DNA from: Thozetella sp. PMI_491 | Lineage: Eukaryota; Ascomycota; Sordariomycetes; Chaetosphaeriales; Chaetosphaeriaceae | Length of the DNA stretch: 64,000 nt | Assembly (NCBI GenBank): GCA_021432635.1 | Contig: MU270126.1 | Span: 62,001 to 126,000 of the forward strand | Reading direction: 5' to 3' | Shown here: piece after piece, positions 21,266-32,759 of the stretch | Layout: each line of letters begins with the position of its first letter | Numbering within the stretch: the first letter of the stretch is position 1 | The notes under the pieces: generated by a model | The model's input: only the letters and a program-made list of their open reading frames with translations | Told to the model about the DNA's origin: nothing | Databases searched by the model: none | Position numbers and translations under genes: made by a program

Positions 21266-23278
21266 ATGGAATGCCTCCGACACAACTTCACTATCGGTAT
21301 CGTCCTGGGTGGGCGATATGAGACCATCTCTCCTCTCAACCATGGCTCCTTTGGTATGGTCTTCATGGCCAGGGACATCAAGACGGGTAAGACTGTTGCC
21401 ATCAAGTGCCTGACCAAGCGGGCGGCTGCCAACGATGCGGGCTTCGACCTGGCAATTGACGACAAGTCCGAGGAGCTTGTGCTCCACCGCCGCCTGGCTC
21501 ACCACCCTAACGTGGTCAACCTGCTCGACTCGTTTGAAACGGATGCCCATGTCTACCTGGTCCTGGAATTCTGCGAGCAGGGCGATCTCTACGAGGCTAT
21601 CCGGATGGGTCATGGTCCTCTCGAGACCGAGCATGTCCGCCGCTTCATGCTCGAACTCGTCGACGCCGTGGCTTACATGCACTCGAAGGGCGTCTACCAC
21701 CGCGACATCAAGCCCGAGAACGTCTTTCTTTCCCAGTCTGGCTCCATGAAGCTGGGTGACTTCGGATTGGCCACCACCGAGCACTGGACTTTCGAGACCG
21801 CGGTCGGTAGTGATCGATACATGTCCCCAGAGCAATACGACTCGGACGGCGCCGGATACTCGCCCGCTCAGGCCGACATTTGGGCCATCGGCATCTGCCT
21901 GCTCAACATTCTCTTCGCCCGCAATCCCTTCAACACTCCGAGCGAGGATGACAAGTTCTTCCTGGACTTTTCCCGTGACAAGCAGTCTCTCTTCGACGTC
22001 TTTCCGTCCATGTCCCAGGACACCTACGAGGTCATCGTGCAGTGCATGAACCTGGACCCCAACAAGCGTTCGCTTGTGGGCGCCCGCCGTGCCCTCCAGC
22101 GCGTCGTCTCGTTCACCACCTCGGACGAGTCACTCGATGATTTCTGCTCTGCAGACGCCGTCGTGGTTGCTAGCACTAACCGTGAGCCCCTTCGCACGCC
22201 TTCGATCCAGAGTCCCCACGTGGACAACGGTGCCTTCCCCTGGGCCCAGGCTCTACAGGCCAGCACTCTCAGCGCCATCCCTGATGAGGAAGCATGGAGC
22301 GAGGACCTCTTCTCGAAGTCGGTCACGACTGCCGATTGGATGTCGGCTGACGCCCAGACGCCGTCCATGTCCTCGGTTCTAGACGCCAACTTCGCCTCAT
22401 CGATGCAGTCGCTAAACATTGGCCAGCTGCGCATCCCGGCCAAGAACCCGGCCAAGATCTCGCCCATGGCTGGCTCTCTGCCCATCAGCATGACCAAGCC
22501 TCGGCTGCAGTCAGCCATGTCCATGGTGTTCGGCCGCAAGGAGACAGTGTCGAAGAGTTGGAGCGACATGTGGGACGAAGACGTCGAGGAGCAGGAGCAC
22601 ACTCGCCAGCTCGAGGCGCTCAAGGAGATGAACTCTCGCACTTGGAGCCACGACAGCACTGCCGCCGTGGACAAGACCAGTGACGACACCCCGCGGGCCG
22701 GTCTCTCGCCTGCCACCAAGTCGGCGACCATGAGCACTGAGCAGGATATCCCTTCGATCGACTCGACCCTTGCGGCTGGGAACATCGACGAGGATCTCGG
22801 CGCTGATGGCTTCTTCTTCCAGGAGGCTTTGCCCCTGCAGGAGCTGCCCCAGCCCGCTGCTCGTTACTCGCCACCTCCGAAGCGGAGCAATGTCGACAAG
22901 TGGGCTGCGCTTGGCGAGCGTCGCCGAGCCTACACCGGAACGTCGTCGGCCAAGGCTACTGGAGTGACGATCAAGGCTTTGTCTTCGTCTTCCGGCAACC
23001 GGTTTGACCTGATGGGCCTATTTGACACTTCCCCCCCAAAGAACACCTCTTACTCCTTTTTCAATTTCAATCAGACTCCACCCAATCAACCTTCCACCAT
23101 CGCCCCCAACAACAAATGGAATCACACCACACCCGTCAAAGAGCGCGCAAAGGAGTGCCCTCGTAGCAAGGGCCGCGATCGAGATTGGAACTGGAACTTC
23201 GACTGGCGCAAGGAGAAGCGCCATGCTTTTGGCACCGACGTCGAGTGGGTTGGTGGCTGGCAGGAGGCCCACTCCTAG
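21266..23278 (+). CDS. Ran1/Ksp1-like serine/threonine protein kinase
   Basis: Single exon, 670 residues. The kinase domain fills about residues 15-290. It has a glycine loop LNHGSFGMV (24-32), VAIK with K47, HRDIKPEN (145-152), DFG (165-167) and SPE (187-189), so it should be active. Its N-terminus, the loop insert with AANDAGF, and the ADIWAIGICLLNILFARNPF stretch match the fungal Ran1/Pat1-Ksp1-Sks1 group, members of which tie nutrients to meiosis, filamentation or autophagy. The C-terminal ~380 residues are Ser/Pro/Thr-rich and largely disordered. They contain acidic stretches with Trp (KSWSDMWDEDVEEQEH) and end in an Arg/Trp-rich tail (DRDWNWNFDWRKEKRH, VEWVGGWQEAHS). The start at 21266 gives the complete glycine loop and follows a CT-rich leader. 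Assignment to one yeast orthologue is not safe. Confidence 0.88.
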   Translation: MECLRHNFTIGIVLGGRYETISPLNHGSFGMVFMARDIKTGKTVAIKCLTKRAAANDAGFDLAIDDKSEELVLHRRLAHHPNVVNLLDSFETDAHVYLVLEFCEQGDLYEAIRMGHGPLETEHVRRFMLELVDAVAYMHSKGVYHRDIKPENVFLSQSGSMKLGDFGLATTEHWTFETAVGSDRYMSPEQYDSDGAGYSPAQADIWAIGICLLNILFARNPFNTPSEDDKFFLDFSRDKQSLFDVFPSMSQDTYEVIVQCMNLDPNKRSLVGARRALQRVVSFTTSDESLDDFCSADAVVVASTNREPLRTPSIQSPHVDNGAFPWAQALQASTLSAIPDEEAWSEDLFSKSVTTADWMSADAQTPSMSSVLDANFASSMQSLNIGQLRIPAKNPAKISPMAGSLPISMTKPRLQSAMSMVFGRKETVSKSWSDMWDEDVEEQEHTRQLEALKEMNSRTWSHDSTAAVDKTSDDTPRAGLSPATKSATMSTEQDIPSIDSTLAAGNIDEDLGADGFFFQEALPLQELPQPAARYSPPPKRSNVDKWAALGERRRAYTGTSSAKATGVTIKALSSSSGNRFDLMGLFDTSPPKNTSYSFFNFNQTPPNQPSTIAPNNKWNHTTPVKERAKECPRSKGRDRDWNWNFDWRKEKRHAFGTDVEWVGGWQEAHS

Positions 23279-26200
23279 AGAGGAGCTGGGATTCTCTGCA
23301 CGCCTAGTCACCAATTGTAGTTGGGCCATCATATCTCTCCATCTGTGAACGATACTGTCGAGTTTGGAATTTTCTGCTGCTGACCCTTTTGCTGTTGGAC
23401 TCTCTCTCTTCTCTTTTTATTTTCCTGTCTTTGTTCAAGCCTTGCGGAACTAGGGATTCTTGTCAAGATTATCATTTCTGTCTGCCGTCGACAGCGTCGC
23501 AGTTTTAGACAGGGGCGACGGAAGAGGAGGCGTCTTCATTGCACGATAAACGAAAAAACTGGATGATCCAAGTGGCCGGGGGTTCAGGTGTCACGGTCTT
23601 GGGTGGTTCTTTTTCTCTATGGTTTGGATGGGGGAGTACCATCTTGTTCTGCTTCAGCTTCCGTCCAGGCGGGGCTGCAAACCAAAATTGCGGTTGGAAA
23701 AGGAGAGGGTCAAAGGGTCAGCACAGCAGCAGCACATTCTTCCTACTCGCAGTTGGTCGAGACATGATCTTGCTCAACTCGCTTTCTGCGTATTAGATAT
23801 CTCCAGAATAGTCACAATACCAGAATTACCCACTAGGAAAACTTCCTTGGTCCTCTTTCCACTCTTGTCCCGATCGTGATAGGTGAGACGATGAGTAATA
23901 AGCAGACACAGCACTTCCAGTCTGGGGTAATAATGAGCTAATTTATCAGTCCCTTCAGAAGGCTTTCGTGGGATATTGCCCAGTCCTGCCTTCGGGAGCC
24001 TCGATGTAGCAAAGAACAACACCCATTCGTAGCACAGAGACGCAGGCTACATATCATGTACTGGACAAGGTACAGGACTACTTAGTTTTGTGAAGCCAGA
24101 GTTTTGTGACCTCTGCCCCTTATTCATTCTACAATTTCCTCATCGTATTGAACGCCAGTGACGGTGCCACATCCCCGGGAGCCATGGCGTAGCTAGAAGG
24201 AAGGCGCCCAGGCGCCGGTCTGTTGTCGATGCTGAGTCTGGTCCCCTCCCCCGGGGCCGCAGAGGTTTGTGCCACAATGTCTATCAGTGAGCGACCTGGT
24301 TGGACAAGTGCACCTGAGCAAAGTCTGACAAGGTATGAAGGGGGGCTCTAGGCGATATGTGAATGGCACATCACGCAACTATCGGCAAGACCTCCCCGTG
24401 GCCACCGGTCAAGGTGTCCGCTAGATGGAGCAGCACTTCTGCGGCCGGTGAGGGGGTGAGGTCATGGGGGCAAGAGCAGAGCCCTGCATGTCTCACTCCG
24501 CAAAGTATGTGCGAGGGGTGAGGTGGGGGGTAGGTAACACGAGAACGAACGCGAAAGCTGGAGTGACACGACCAGTAACGCCCCGGTTGCTTCCGCGCCT
24601 CTCCGGCGTGCCGACTCCGGACTCCGGGGAAGTGTAGGGAGGAACGGGATATTCGGATAGCTGCGTAAAGGGAGGGGTGGTGGAGGAAGGAAGCCAACGA
24701 CGGTGGATTCGAGTTCTCGTTTGCCCAAGTACTCTTCGGACCGCGTAATGTGGAGATATGCGAGGGTAACGGATAGGGTGGATGATCAGCTTTCTCGCGG
24801 CAGTGGGACTGATCTCTCCTCTCTCTTGCATAGGTAGGAGGACAGCTCTCGGCGCGGTTCTAGACGGCTGCGTCGCCAAGCAAAAGGGTGACTAGGCCGT
24901 TGGTTCTCAAGGCCTATAGCAGCCTGTGGGGTGCACTTTGCACTGTGCACATTCACATTGTCCATGCTTTGATCTGGAAGACTGCGGCGGAACAAGCGGG
25001 AAACGTATGTTTTGAGACGCCGCATCATCCGATGGCAGGTAGGCGATGGGGACTTTAGCATGATCATCCTGAGGATGCACGCTCAGACCCGGGGACGGCA
25101 AATAAATAGGGGCAGCATTGGCACCGGGGTTTGGTCAACTTGGTAGCTCGCTTTTCCCGGTAGATCAGGGTAACCGGGAACCATTAATGAATGATGGATA
25201 ACCATTTTCTAGGCCCCGTAGGGCGAAATGCGGCCTTGTTGACTTTTGCCCCTGAACAGCTCGTCGGAGTGCAGCAATGGCAATGTGCACCCACCCAGCC
25301 GCCACCAAAAGACTATAGACGCGACGTGTCCAAGATAGCAAAAGCACAGCGGATGCAAGAATAAGGAGGCCTTAGGTACCGATTGGAAGCAAACTGCCTT
25401 CCAGGCCCAGCTTGGTGAGCTGGATTTTTGGTTCCCCGCCAATGCTCCCCCGAGACTGCCGGTATGTTTGCTAGATACGTGCTAGATACGGGGCAAGCCA
25501 CGTCTCGCTCCTGCGAATCTGCCGAGCATGGGGTTGCTGAGGCAGTTTCGTTGGCTACAGGCCATCTCGATCCAGAGGGCGATGCGAGGCCTGACTGGCC
25601 AATGACGTCCAGGCTAGATGCATGCAGGCCGCAGTGGGTAGTTGGTGGATGGGGTTGCATTTCTGTCCTTGAGAGGCTGCATGATATCAGCTTGCGCTGC
25701 TCACATGAGCCGATTGGATTCGTCTCCAAGCTTCAGCTCGGCCGCCACCATCGACCGTTTCTGCAAGTCATGGGAGCGCCAGAATGGAACAGAGCCCCTC
25801 TTGAGATGGTGACTTGCAGAATTTTTTATTTTTATTTAATTTTTTCCCCTCCTTCTCCCCCGGCCAAGTGCACGCACAGAAGAGAAAATAAAAAATTCGC
25901 GTTCTCGGCCCGTTTCTCACCTCGACTATTGACCCAGGGCCGATGAGCACGGGCTCTCGGGCTCGCCTAGGGGTGGAAAGGAGGGGGGGCCACTGGGGCC
26001 GGGACCGGGCTTGTGTAAGTGATAAACCTCCCCCGCTGTACGTAGGCCATTGCCCAATCAGCACTGGCGATAAGTTGATCCTTTATCGCCCTTCCCCATC
26101 TAGCCATCTTTAGGAGTGACTCTTGGGAAAGCGCACTGCTCTCTGGAGGAAATCAGTAGTCCTCTATCGAGGGAAGTATGTAGGCTCGATATCGAAATGG

Positions 26201-26794
26201 GGTAGATTGGCTCCCCACCTGCCCCCTCCAGGGATGGATTTGGCCGTGCAGCCCCCCTCCCGATCCAGGCTTGCCAGGCCCCTCTCTAAGCATGGTTCCA
26301 GGCGAGGGAGCCCCCATGACGATAGATGATGTATTGCATCTTCGTCCATCGACACCGCCAAGCTTCAGCAAGCATGGACGGCATCAGCGCTGGGGATGTG
26401 CCTTAGCCCGCTGGCGACCTCTTCGTAGCCAATTTTGGCCGCGGCCTGCGCATTTTGGACATTCTTCGCCTTCCCGGGTCCGCTCTGCACCGACGTCCAT
26501 GGTCCGAGATAAGCCTGATCCGACCCGTCCTTGCTCGCAACCAAGCCCGTCGCCATCTCCACTCTAGCTAGTGGAGCCGACCTGGGGGTGCCGGCCAAAC
26601 CACCACCGCCCTAGGGACCTTAGGCCGACGCGACGCGGCTTGCAAACAGCGAGAGGAGGGCCCACCAACGGAAGAGAGAAGCAGGTCACCCCTCCAGGCG
26701 AGAGCGAGAGCGACAAATAAAGGGGAGAGAAAGAGAGTAAGAAGGCCGGCAACGATACCCACGTCTCCCACGCCCCGACATACAGAGCCACGCG
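23279..26794. other. Intergenic between the kinase and AVT1
   Basis: 3.5 kb with no supported gene. The first ~500 bases are presumably the kinase 3' untranslated region. A perfect 14-bp AT-rich inverted repeat lies at 25819-25832 and 25885-25898. The last ~150 bases lead into AVT1. Confidence 0.45.
25819..25898. repeat. AT-rich inverted repeat, 14-bp perfect arms
   Basis: Left arm gaattttttatttt (25819-25832) and right arm aaaataaaaaattc (25885-25898) are exact reverse complements around a 52-base CT-rich and GC-rich centre. They could form a stem-loop or cruciform. No gene adjoins either arm. Confidence 0.8.
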
Positions 26795-29263
26795 ATGGCC
26801 TCTGGAAACCCTTCCAACCCCGCAACATGGGACGAGTACGAAGGCTCCTCGCCGCGGAGGTCGGGCAGTGACGCCTCCATGGCCAATCGTAACGTCCAAT
26901 GGGACGAGGAGCCCGTCATCGACCGAACGCCCGACGAGCGTCTCGACGACGAAGAATGGCCGCGACTCAGGCGCAGGAGGCAAGTCAAGCGATGTGTATT
27001 TCCAGGGCGCTGCTCCGCCCAGTCTCCCCTCCCGCTCGCGCTGACAGGTGTGCCTTCCCCTCAGGTCCTCTCTCACCACCCGTCTCACGGCCCTCACCGA
27101 TGTGGGCGGCGTCAACAGCATCCGGTCCTTCACCCGCAGCTGGCAGCGAGCGGCAGGCTTCGCCGAGGTCATTCCCCAGCGCCCCTCCATCATCTTCGCC
27201 CCAGACCAGGTGCCCACCACGTTACATCCTCCCGAGGCGATCCAGTATGGCCGTAGCGACGTCGAGGCGGCCCCCAGCACCTCCCTCCTGCGCCAGCATC
27301 TCGAGGCCTCGAGGCTGAGCCAGGCGGGTGAGTCGGCCCTTCGCGACGACACCCAAGCTCCCCAGCCAGGGGCAAGCCACCACCCCCATTCGCCGACCCG
27401 CCGTGCGAGCGGCGACTACCGGGAGCGCGAGGCCAAGGCCCTCGAGAACGAGCTGTCGCCGCTGTTCCGCGTTGGGAGCGCCGGTACGACCTCTGGGTCC
27501 ATCTTCGCCATCCCGCCGCACCTCGCGACACCGCCCATCATGGGGAGCTATGGCTCGCTGGCGAGCCGCGACTACGGTACCCTGCGGTCCGAGATGGGCG
27601 TCCCGCCGCCTTCCATGGAGGAGGCGGCGGTGCTATGGCGGCAAGAGCAAGAGGCAGCCGGCACGATCCCGGACATCGAGGTCGAGCCGATCCTGGTGCG
27701 CGAGGTCGAGCAGGACGGCAAGGTGGTGCTGATGGTGGAGGGCCAGTCGACACTCCCGCAAACCATTTTCAACTCGATCAACGTCCTGATCGGCGTCGGC
27801 CTGCTCAGCCTCCCCATGGGCATCAAGTATGCCGGCTGGCTGGTCGGCATGATTTCCTTGTTCTTGTGTGCCGCTGTAACTGCCTACACGGCCAAGCTGC
27901 TCGCACGGTGCATGGACCTGGACGCCAGCCTGACCACCTTCTCAGACGTTGCCTACATCTCGTTCGGCCGCAACGCCCGCGTGGCTACGAGCGTGCTCTT
28001 CACCCTGGAGCTGATGGCCGCTTGCGTGGCCCTCATAGTGCTGTTCGCCGATTCGCTCGACCTGATCCTCCCGGGCTTGTTGACCGTCACGCAGTGGAAA
28101 ATGGTCTGCTCTGCCATCATGGTGCCACTAAACTTCCTTCCACTACGGCTCCTCAGCTTCACTAGCATCATCGGTATCGTCTGCTGCTTCAGCAGTAAGC
28201 TCACCCCTGACTGTTCTCCCCTATCCATCGTACACAGATAGCTGATGTTCGGCGTCCGGCCTAGTTGTCACGATTCTGCTCATTGATGGATTCATCAAAC
28301 CCACCTCCCCAGGATCCCTCATCGAGCCGGCCCAGACATACCTTTTCCCTGCCAACTGGCTGACTTTGCCACTGTCCTTCGGACTTCTCATGTCCCCCTG
28401 GTAAGGCCCCCTAGTGAATCCGAGAGGTCGAGGATGATAGAGCTAATATTGGCACGCAGGGGAGGCCACAGCGTGTTTCCGAACGTAAGAAGCCGCCTGC
28501 TCAGACCAAGTCTGACCAGACAGATGCTAAATCATTTCGTAGATCTACCGAGACATGCGGCACCCCCACAAATATACCCGAGCCTTGAAAGTCACCTTTT
28601 CGTTCACGGTACGGCTGAACAGCGCTTCGCAGGCGTATGGGATATGTCGCTAACCCCTAGACAGTATCTCCTGGACACCGTGACGGCTGTTGCTGGCCTC
28701 CTCATGTTTGGCGACGAAGTCCGGGATGAGATCACCTCCAACATCCTGGAATCGACGGGCTACCCCCGGGCACTCACGGCCTTGATGTGCATTTTCATTG
28801 CCATCATCCCACTGACCAAGATCCCCCTAAACGCACGGCCCATCATCAGTACCGCGGAGGTCCTATTGGGGCTCCACTACCCGGTTGTCTCGGATGATGC
28901 CGCTGCTGTCCGACGGACGGCGTACTGGCGCGGGTCCCTGAGGATCCTAGTCCGCGTCTTGACTATCCTCAGCTTCCTCATCATCTCCATCCTCTTCCCC
29001 GCCTTCGACAGCATCATGGCGTTCATGGGAAGTGCGCTCTGCTATACGATTTGTGTGACGTGAGTACCTCTCCTGGACCATGGCATCTCGGGCACGTAAC
29101 ACTGACACACACCAGCCTACCGATATCGTTTTACTTGAAACTGTTCGGCGACGAGATTGCCCCGCGTGAGAAGTTTGGCCAGTATACGTTGTTGACATTG
29201 TCTATCATCATTTCTACGGTGGGTACGATATGGTCCTTCCTACCAAAGAGCCTTATAGTTTAG
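26795..29263 (+). CDS. avt1: Vacuolar amino-acid transporter, AVT1-type (AAAP family)
   Basis: Seven exons: 26795-26979, 27065-28194, 28265-28400, 28460-28484, 28543-28608, 28665-29059 and 29116-29263, encoding 694 residues. AAAP carriers such as yeast Avt1 move neutral amino acids across the vacuolar membrane using the proton gradient. The first ~310 residues are hydrophilic and cytosolic. The membrane part opens with STLPQTIFNSINVLIGVGLLSLP, the AAAP signature, and contains about eleven hydrophobic segments. Conserved stretches include PWGGHSVFPNIYRDMRHPHKY and KVTFSFTYLLD. All phases close. Exon 4 is only 25 nt. Intron 1 uses a GC donor (AG|GCAAGT) with a good branch site (GCTGAC) and CAG acceptor; the other donors are GT. 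The start has a purine at -3 (GCGATGG). Confidence 0.93.
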
Positions 29264-30799
29264 GCATAACAGGTTGTGGTGGAGAGCGATCAGAGTGCAT
29301 TGGTTTGGTGGCATGGCATCTGCATTGCATGGCGACTTGGCTACATAATCAAGAGAGTAGTTGCTACGCAATAATGAACCCGAGATCTTCCGGTCGAGCC
29401 ACTTAGCTTCGCTTGGCGTTTGTCTGCTGCCTCTATCTCCTGGCTGCCCCAATTATTATAACGAGCAGTTGAATGTTTGTGTCAGTAGGTTAGCGCCGGC
29501 TTCTTTCGGATACGCCTGGCCTCCGCGTTAGTGACCATGCACATCACTTCATAGAAACCACCTTGATAATGGCGGAGAAGGAGTGATCGCGCCATAGAAA
29601 AACAACTGTTTGCTTCGTGCAGGTCGGGGCCTCGTTGGGAGTTGGAATAGCAAAGCCCTCGGTGGCTGGGATCTGCTATCCAGAGGCTTCGGCTGAGAAG
29701 GGAATGTTAGATATTGAGCTAGCCGATGACGCGGAGAGGTGCCCGAACTTTGGGTATGGCCGTGTGGCAAAAGGTTCTCGGTGAAGGAGTCAGAGTGGAA
29801 TACATTAGATAGGAGATTCTCTAGAAATAGCTACCCTAGCATTACCTAGAAGGCCATATAGATGACAAATGAGTTGAGCACGGCCAACAACGCATCCGGG
29901 TGTAGTATTGGGCAAAGGAGAACGTCGACCGGAAGCACGAGCAAGAACTTCAGCCACACGGGAGGGGGAGATAGGCTCCTTCTATTGGAGACGCCGTGCG
30001 CTGAGGCACGGCTACGAAAACATGGACTTCTCGCGCGAGACGAAGCCCGGCACCCCGAATCCAAGACAGCCATAGTCAGATGTAATCTACCACTGGATAT
30101 CCTCTACGGGTTGATTCATGCACGAGGGAAACGCAGGTATGCGTAGGAGGCATCGGTTCTGAACCGTGGCGAACGTACAAGGAGGGACGCCGGTGCCCCC
30201 AAAGGAGAATTGGGAAGACCGTGCTTGGAGAGAGGAAGGTGAAGGATAAAGCATGGAAACAGGAGGGGTGGGATAAGAAGAGAGAGATTGTGTGCGGCGG
30301 CGCCAGAAGACTTGAGGCGCGAAGGCCGGGGGTCCGGTATGTGAGTGGAAGTGTCCACGAGCGATGACAAGGGTCTCCAGCGCGGAACAAGCCCGTGGGA
30401 AGGGGCTCGAGCAGGTTTTTATTATTATTTCCCCTGTGTACAGGCCCGCGAAGCTCTCTCCTACTTCCAACGCATGGTCACAGCTAGCAGCAATGACAGG
30501 TAACATCCGCACATAGGTGGCGATACAAGACGCACTAGATAGGAACCTGCCTCCTCCAGAGTGGCATGCAACTAGCTGTGTAGTCCACTCCGCCCCCTCA
30601 AAGTCTGGCCCGTTGCTAAGCATCCCTCACAGCGGTGAGATAACCACGTGGCCACTGCATACCAAGACTCCTTCGTCCCGCCACTCCAGTCTCCAACATG
30701 TGGTCGAACAGATGTGCTCAACATGCTGGAGAAGTGAGTGGCTGAGCTTCACCGTCCGGGTAAGCAGCGCTTCGCTGGGCAAACCCCGCGGAAGGGCCT

Positions 30800-32648
30800 C
30801 TTGGCGCGCAATATAACTAGATTCACCACGTCCAGTTGCTAAGACCCTGGAGTCATCAATACGGCTTGCACCATGTCGTTGTATAGTCGCCCCGGACGAA
30901 GCGGTGGAAAAAGGGGTTGAGCCGGGCGCGATCCTCTAGAGTCCCCAGCACGAGTCCTTGCTCTCTCCCTTGGCCCCTTGGCATCCGACCTATTTGGGAT
31001 CGGACTCTCTCTACAAACATATGTTGCCAGAGACTCACCCCAAGTCTATGGGCGACACCCAGCAACGCCCGGCGTACGCACCGATCTTGCCAAGAATTCC
31101 GCTCTTGGACGGTCTTGGTATGAGCGGACTAAAGGAGGCGCAACGCCGGGCCAAGGAATCGGGAGTCTTGGTACTCCAAGCCAAGACGGAAAGCCAAGAT
31201 ACTGAGCCACTCGTCAACGAGGGGGTGACCGGTAAATGGGAAACGCTCAGAGATTCGAGAAGGTTTGAGTCGAGGCTACAGGAATTCACCGGGGCTTAGA
31301 CGTCGACCCCTTCCGCGCAGTCCGTGGCGATGATGACGAGCAGCCTATCATCGTCCACTTCGGTGAATCTTCACGCCTGGGCTCGCCTGCTGAACCATGG
31401 GTGCACACCTGTCCCCAAGAGCTTGGTTGCAGGACGGCCTCGGTGTACTGGCCGGTTCTGGCTGCTCCCCGACTCAAGGGATGGCCGCCTTCGGGCATGC
31501 CATGACTCCAGCCATAGGGAGAGAAGATTAACCAAGTCACATGGTTCGCCTCCGACAATTCGCTCGACATTGCCGGGCGAATGAACAAAGCGCTTGGAGC
31601 TTGGCTTGGGCCGTCATTCTTCGCCGCTGCACTATACTCCTCCGTAGTAAATCACGCCAGAAAGGGGAGAAGGGGGGGGAGGGAGGATGGGGGCTGTGTT
31701 CAGCCCGAGATGATGGTATAGACTATTGACAACAGCAGGCAGGAAGGGGGTTGCCAAGCTGCTTGGCGGCGGAAGATGAGGTCTTGGCTTGGGCGGAAAG
31801 CTTGGCCATCCCTCTTGGATAATAACCGCGGGCCCCGGGCCCTCATCCACGAACGGAGGAGCTGGTTAGAGACTGCGGCAAATTTGCATCGGATGGCATT
31901 ACTTTTTCTTCGACCCAAGACTGGTGTTCTTGCTGCGATATCGCTTAGCAAAGAAAAAAAAAAAAAAAAGGGAAAAAAAAGCACAGGCAATTGCGACCAG
32001 GCACCAGGGGACAGGCGCGGAGGGCCAGCATGAAGTCCTCGCTACGGAAGGCGAGAAGAGCCGACTGCGCATGCGCGTCAGATGGGTGGGCAAAGGCCGA
32101 CCCAGAGGGATGACAGTGAGGAGGAGTGGGCAACTCCTCGCAATGCCAAGGCTTGGCATTGTCTTGGCATTGTCTTGGCATTCATGTACCCAAGTTAGAA
32201 GGCCCCTCTCCTCCAACGCGGGGGCTGCCGCGGAAACCGAGTCGCTACCATCAAGCGCTACTTTGGTCGGACCACGGTGTTTGACGGTGGCCAATGGCGA
32301 CGACCTTCGCCCGAGCCCCCGACTGCCAAGAGACTTTGCCAAGACTTTCCGCCAGCTATCGCCAAGAGCGCGAGGCCCGTAATAAAGACATAATGGCTCG
32401 CTGCCTCCCTGAGGCACGCAGTCCTTTTCCTCTTCATACTTTGTGCCAAACGTTCTTTCGTACTTCGATCCGTTGGCTCCCCAAACACTCATCTTTCGAT
32501 CCTTGGGAGCGCAGAAAGACCCATCCAGGTCGAACCCGGCGCCTCAGACATCTTTAGTGGGTCTGATTAAACCCTTCTGGGAAATTTGCCAGCCAGGTCA
32601 CGTGATCCACGCTGCTGCCTTTCTTACCCCCCTCATTTTCCTGCCAAG
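30800..32648. promoter_or_regulatory. Array of PacC consensus sites (GCCARG) upstream of pacC
   Basis: Hexamers GCCAAG or CTTGGC begin at 30800, 30969, 30977, 31089, 31150, 31180, 31193, 31600, 31753, 31762, 31783, 31801, 32145, 32152, 32163, 32174, 32325, 32338, 32361 and 32643. One GCCAGG begins at 32592. That is 21 sites in 1.85 kb, where about two are expected by chance. GCCARG is the established target of PacC/Rim101. The next gene is pacC itself, so direct autoregulation is the natural reading, which is inference. Confidence 0.75.
32142..32182. repeat. Inverted pair plus 11-bp tandem copies of the PacC core site
   Basis: A 9-bp inverted repeat AATGCCAAG/CTTGGCATT (arms 32142-32150 and 32152-32160) has a one-base spacer. 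The right arm begins three tandem copies of an 11-bp unit CTTGGCATTGT (32152, 32163, 32174; the last is partial). The unit is close to one helical turn, so sites face the same side of DNA. Confidence 0.9.
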
Positions 32649-32716
32649 ACAGCCTCTTCCCCTTGTCGCTTAAACTCCGCAAAAATATCGGCTGCCGGCA
32701 AAACAGAGCACCGAGA

Positions 32717-32730
32717 CCCCCCCCCCCCCC
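32717..32730 (+). repeat. Poly-C tract in the pacC leader
   Basis: Fourteen C in a row ending 29 bases before the pacC ATG. It would lie in the 5' untranslated region. Exact length is uncertain. Confidence 0.8.
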
Positions 32731-32759
32731 ACCAAACCAAGCAAAGACAGACCTGCAAC

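Larger units (their letters stand above)
29264..32759. promoter_or_regulatory. 3.5 kb upstream region of pacC
   Basis: No coding region is supported. The proximal 1.9 kb is crowded with GCCAAG/CTTGGC hexamers (see the array entry). It also contains a CCAAT element near 32290, an A-rich run at about 31951-31978 and a C14 tract just before the ATG. An open frame at about 30958-31299 looks weakly protein-like but has no domain. Confidence 0.6.

Noticed and set aside
30958-31299. 113-residue open frame upstream of pacC
   Set aside because: It has no recognisable domain, overlaps the PacC-site array, and its apparent composition follows from repeated GCCAAG strings.
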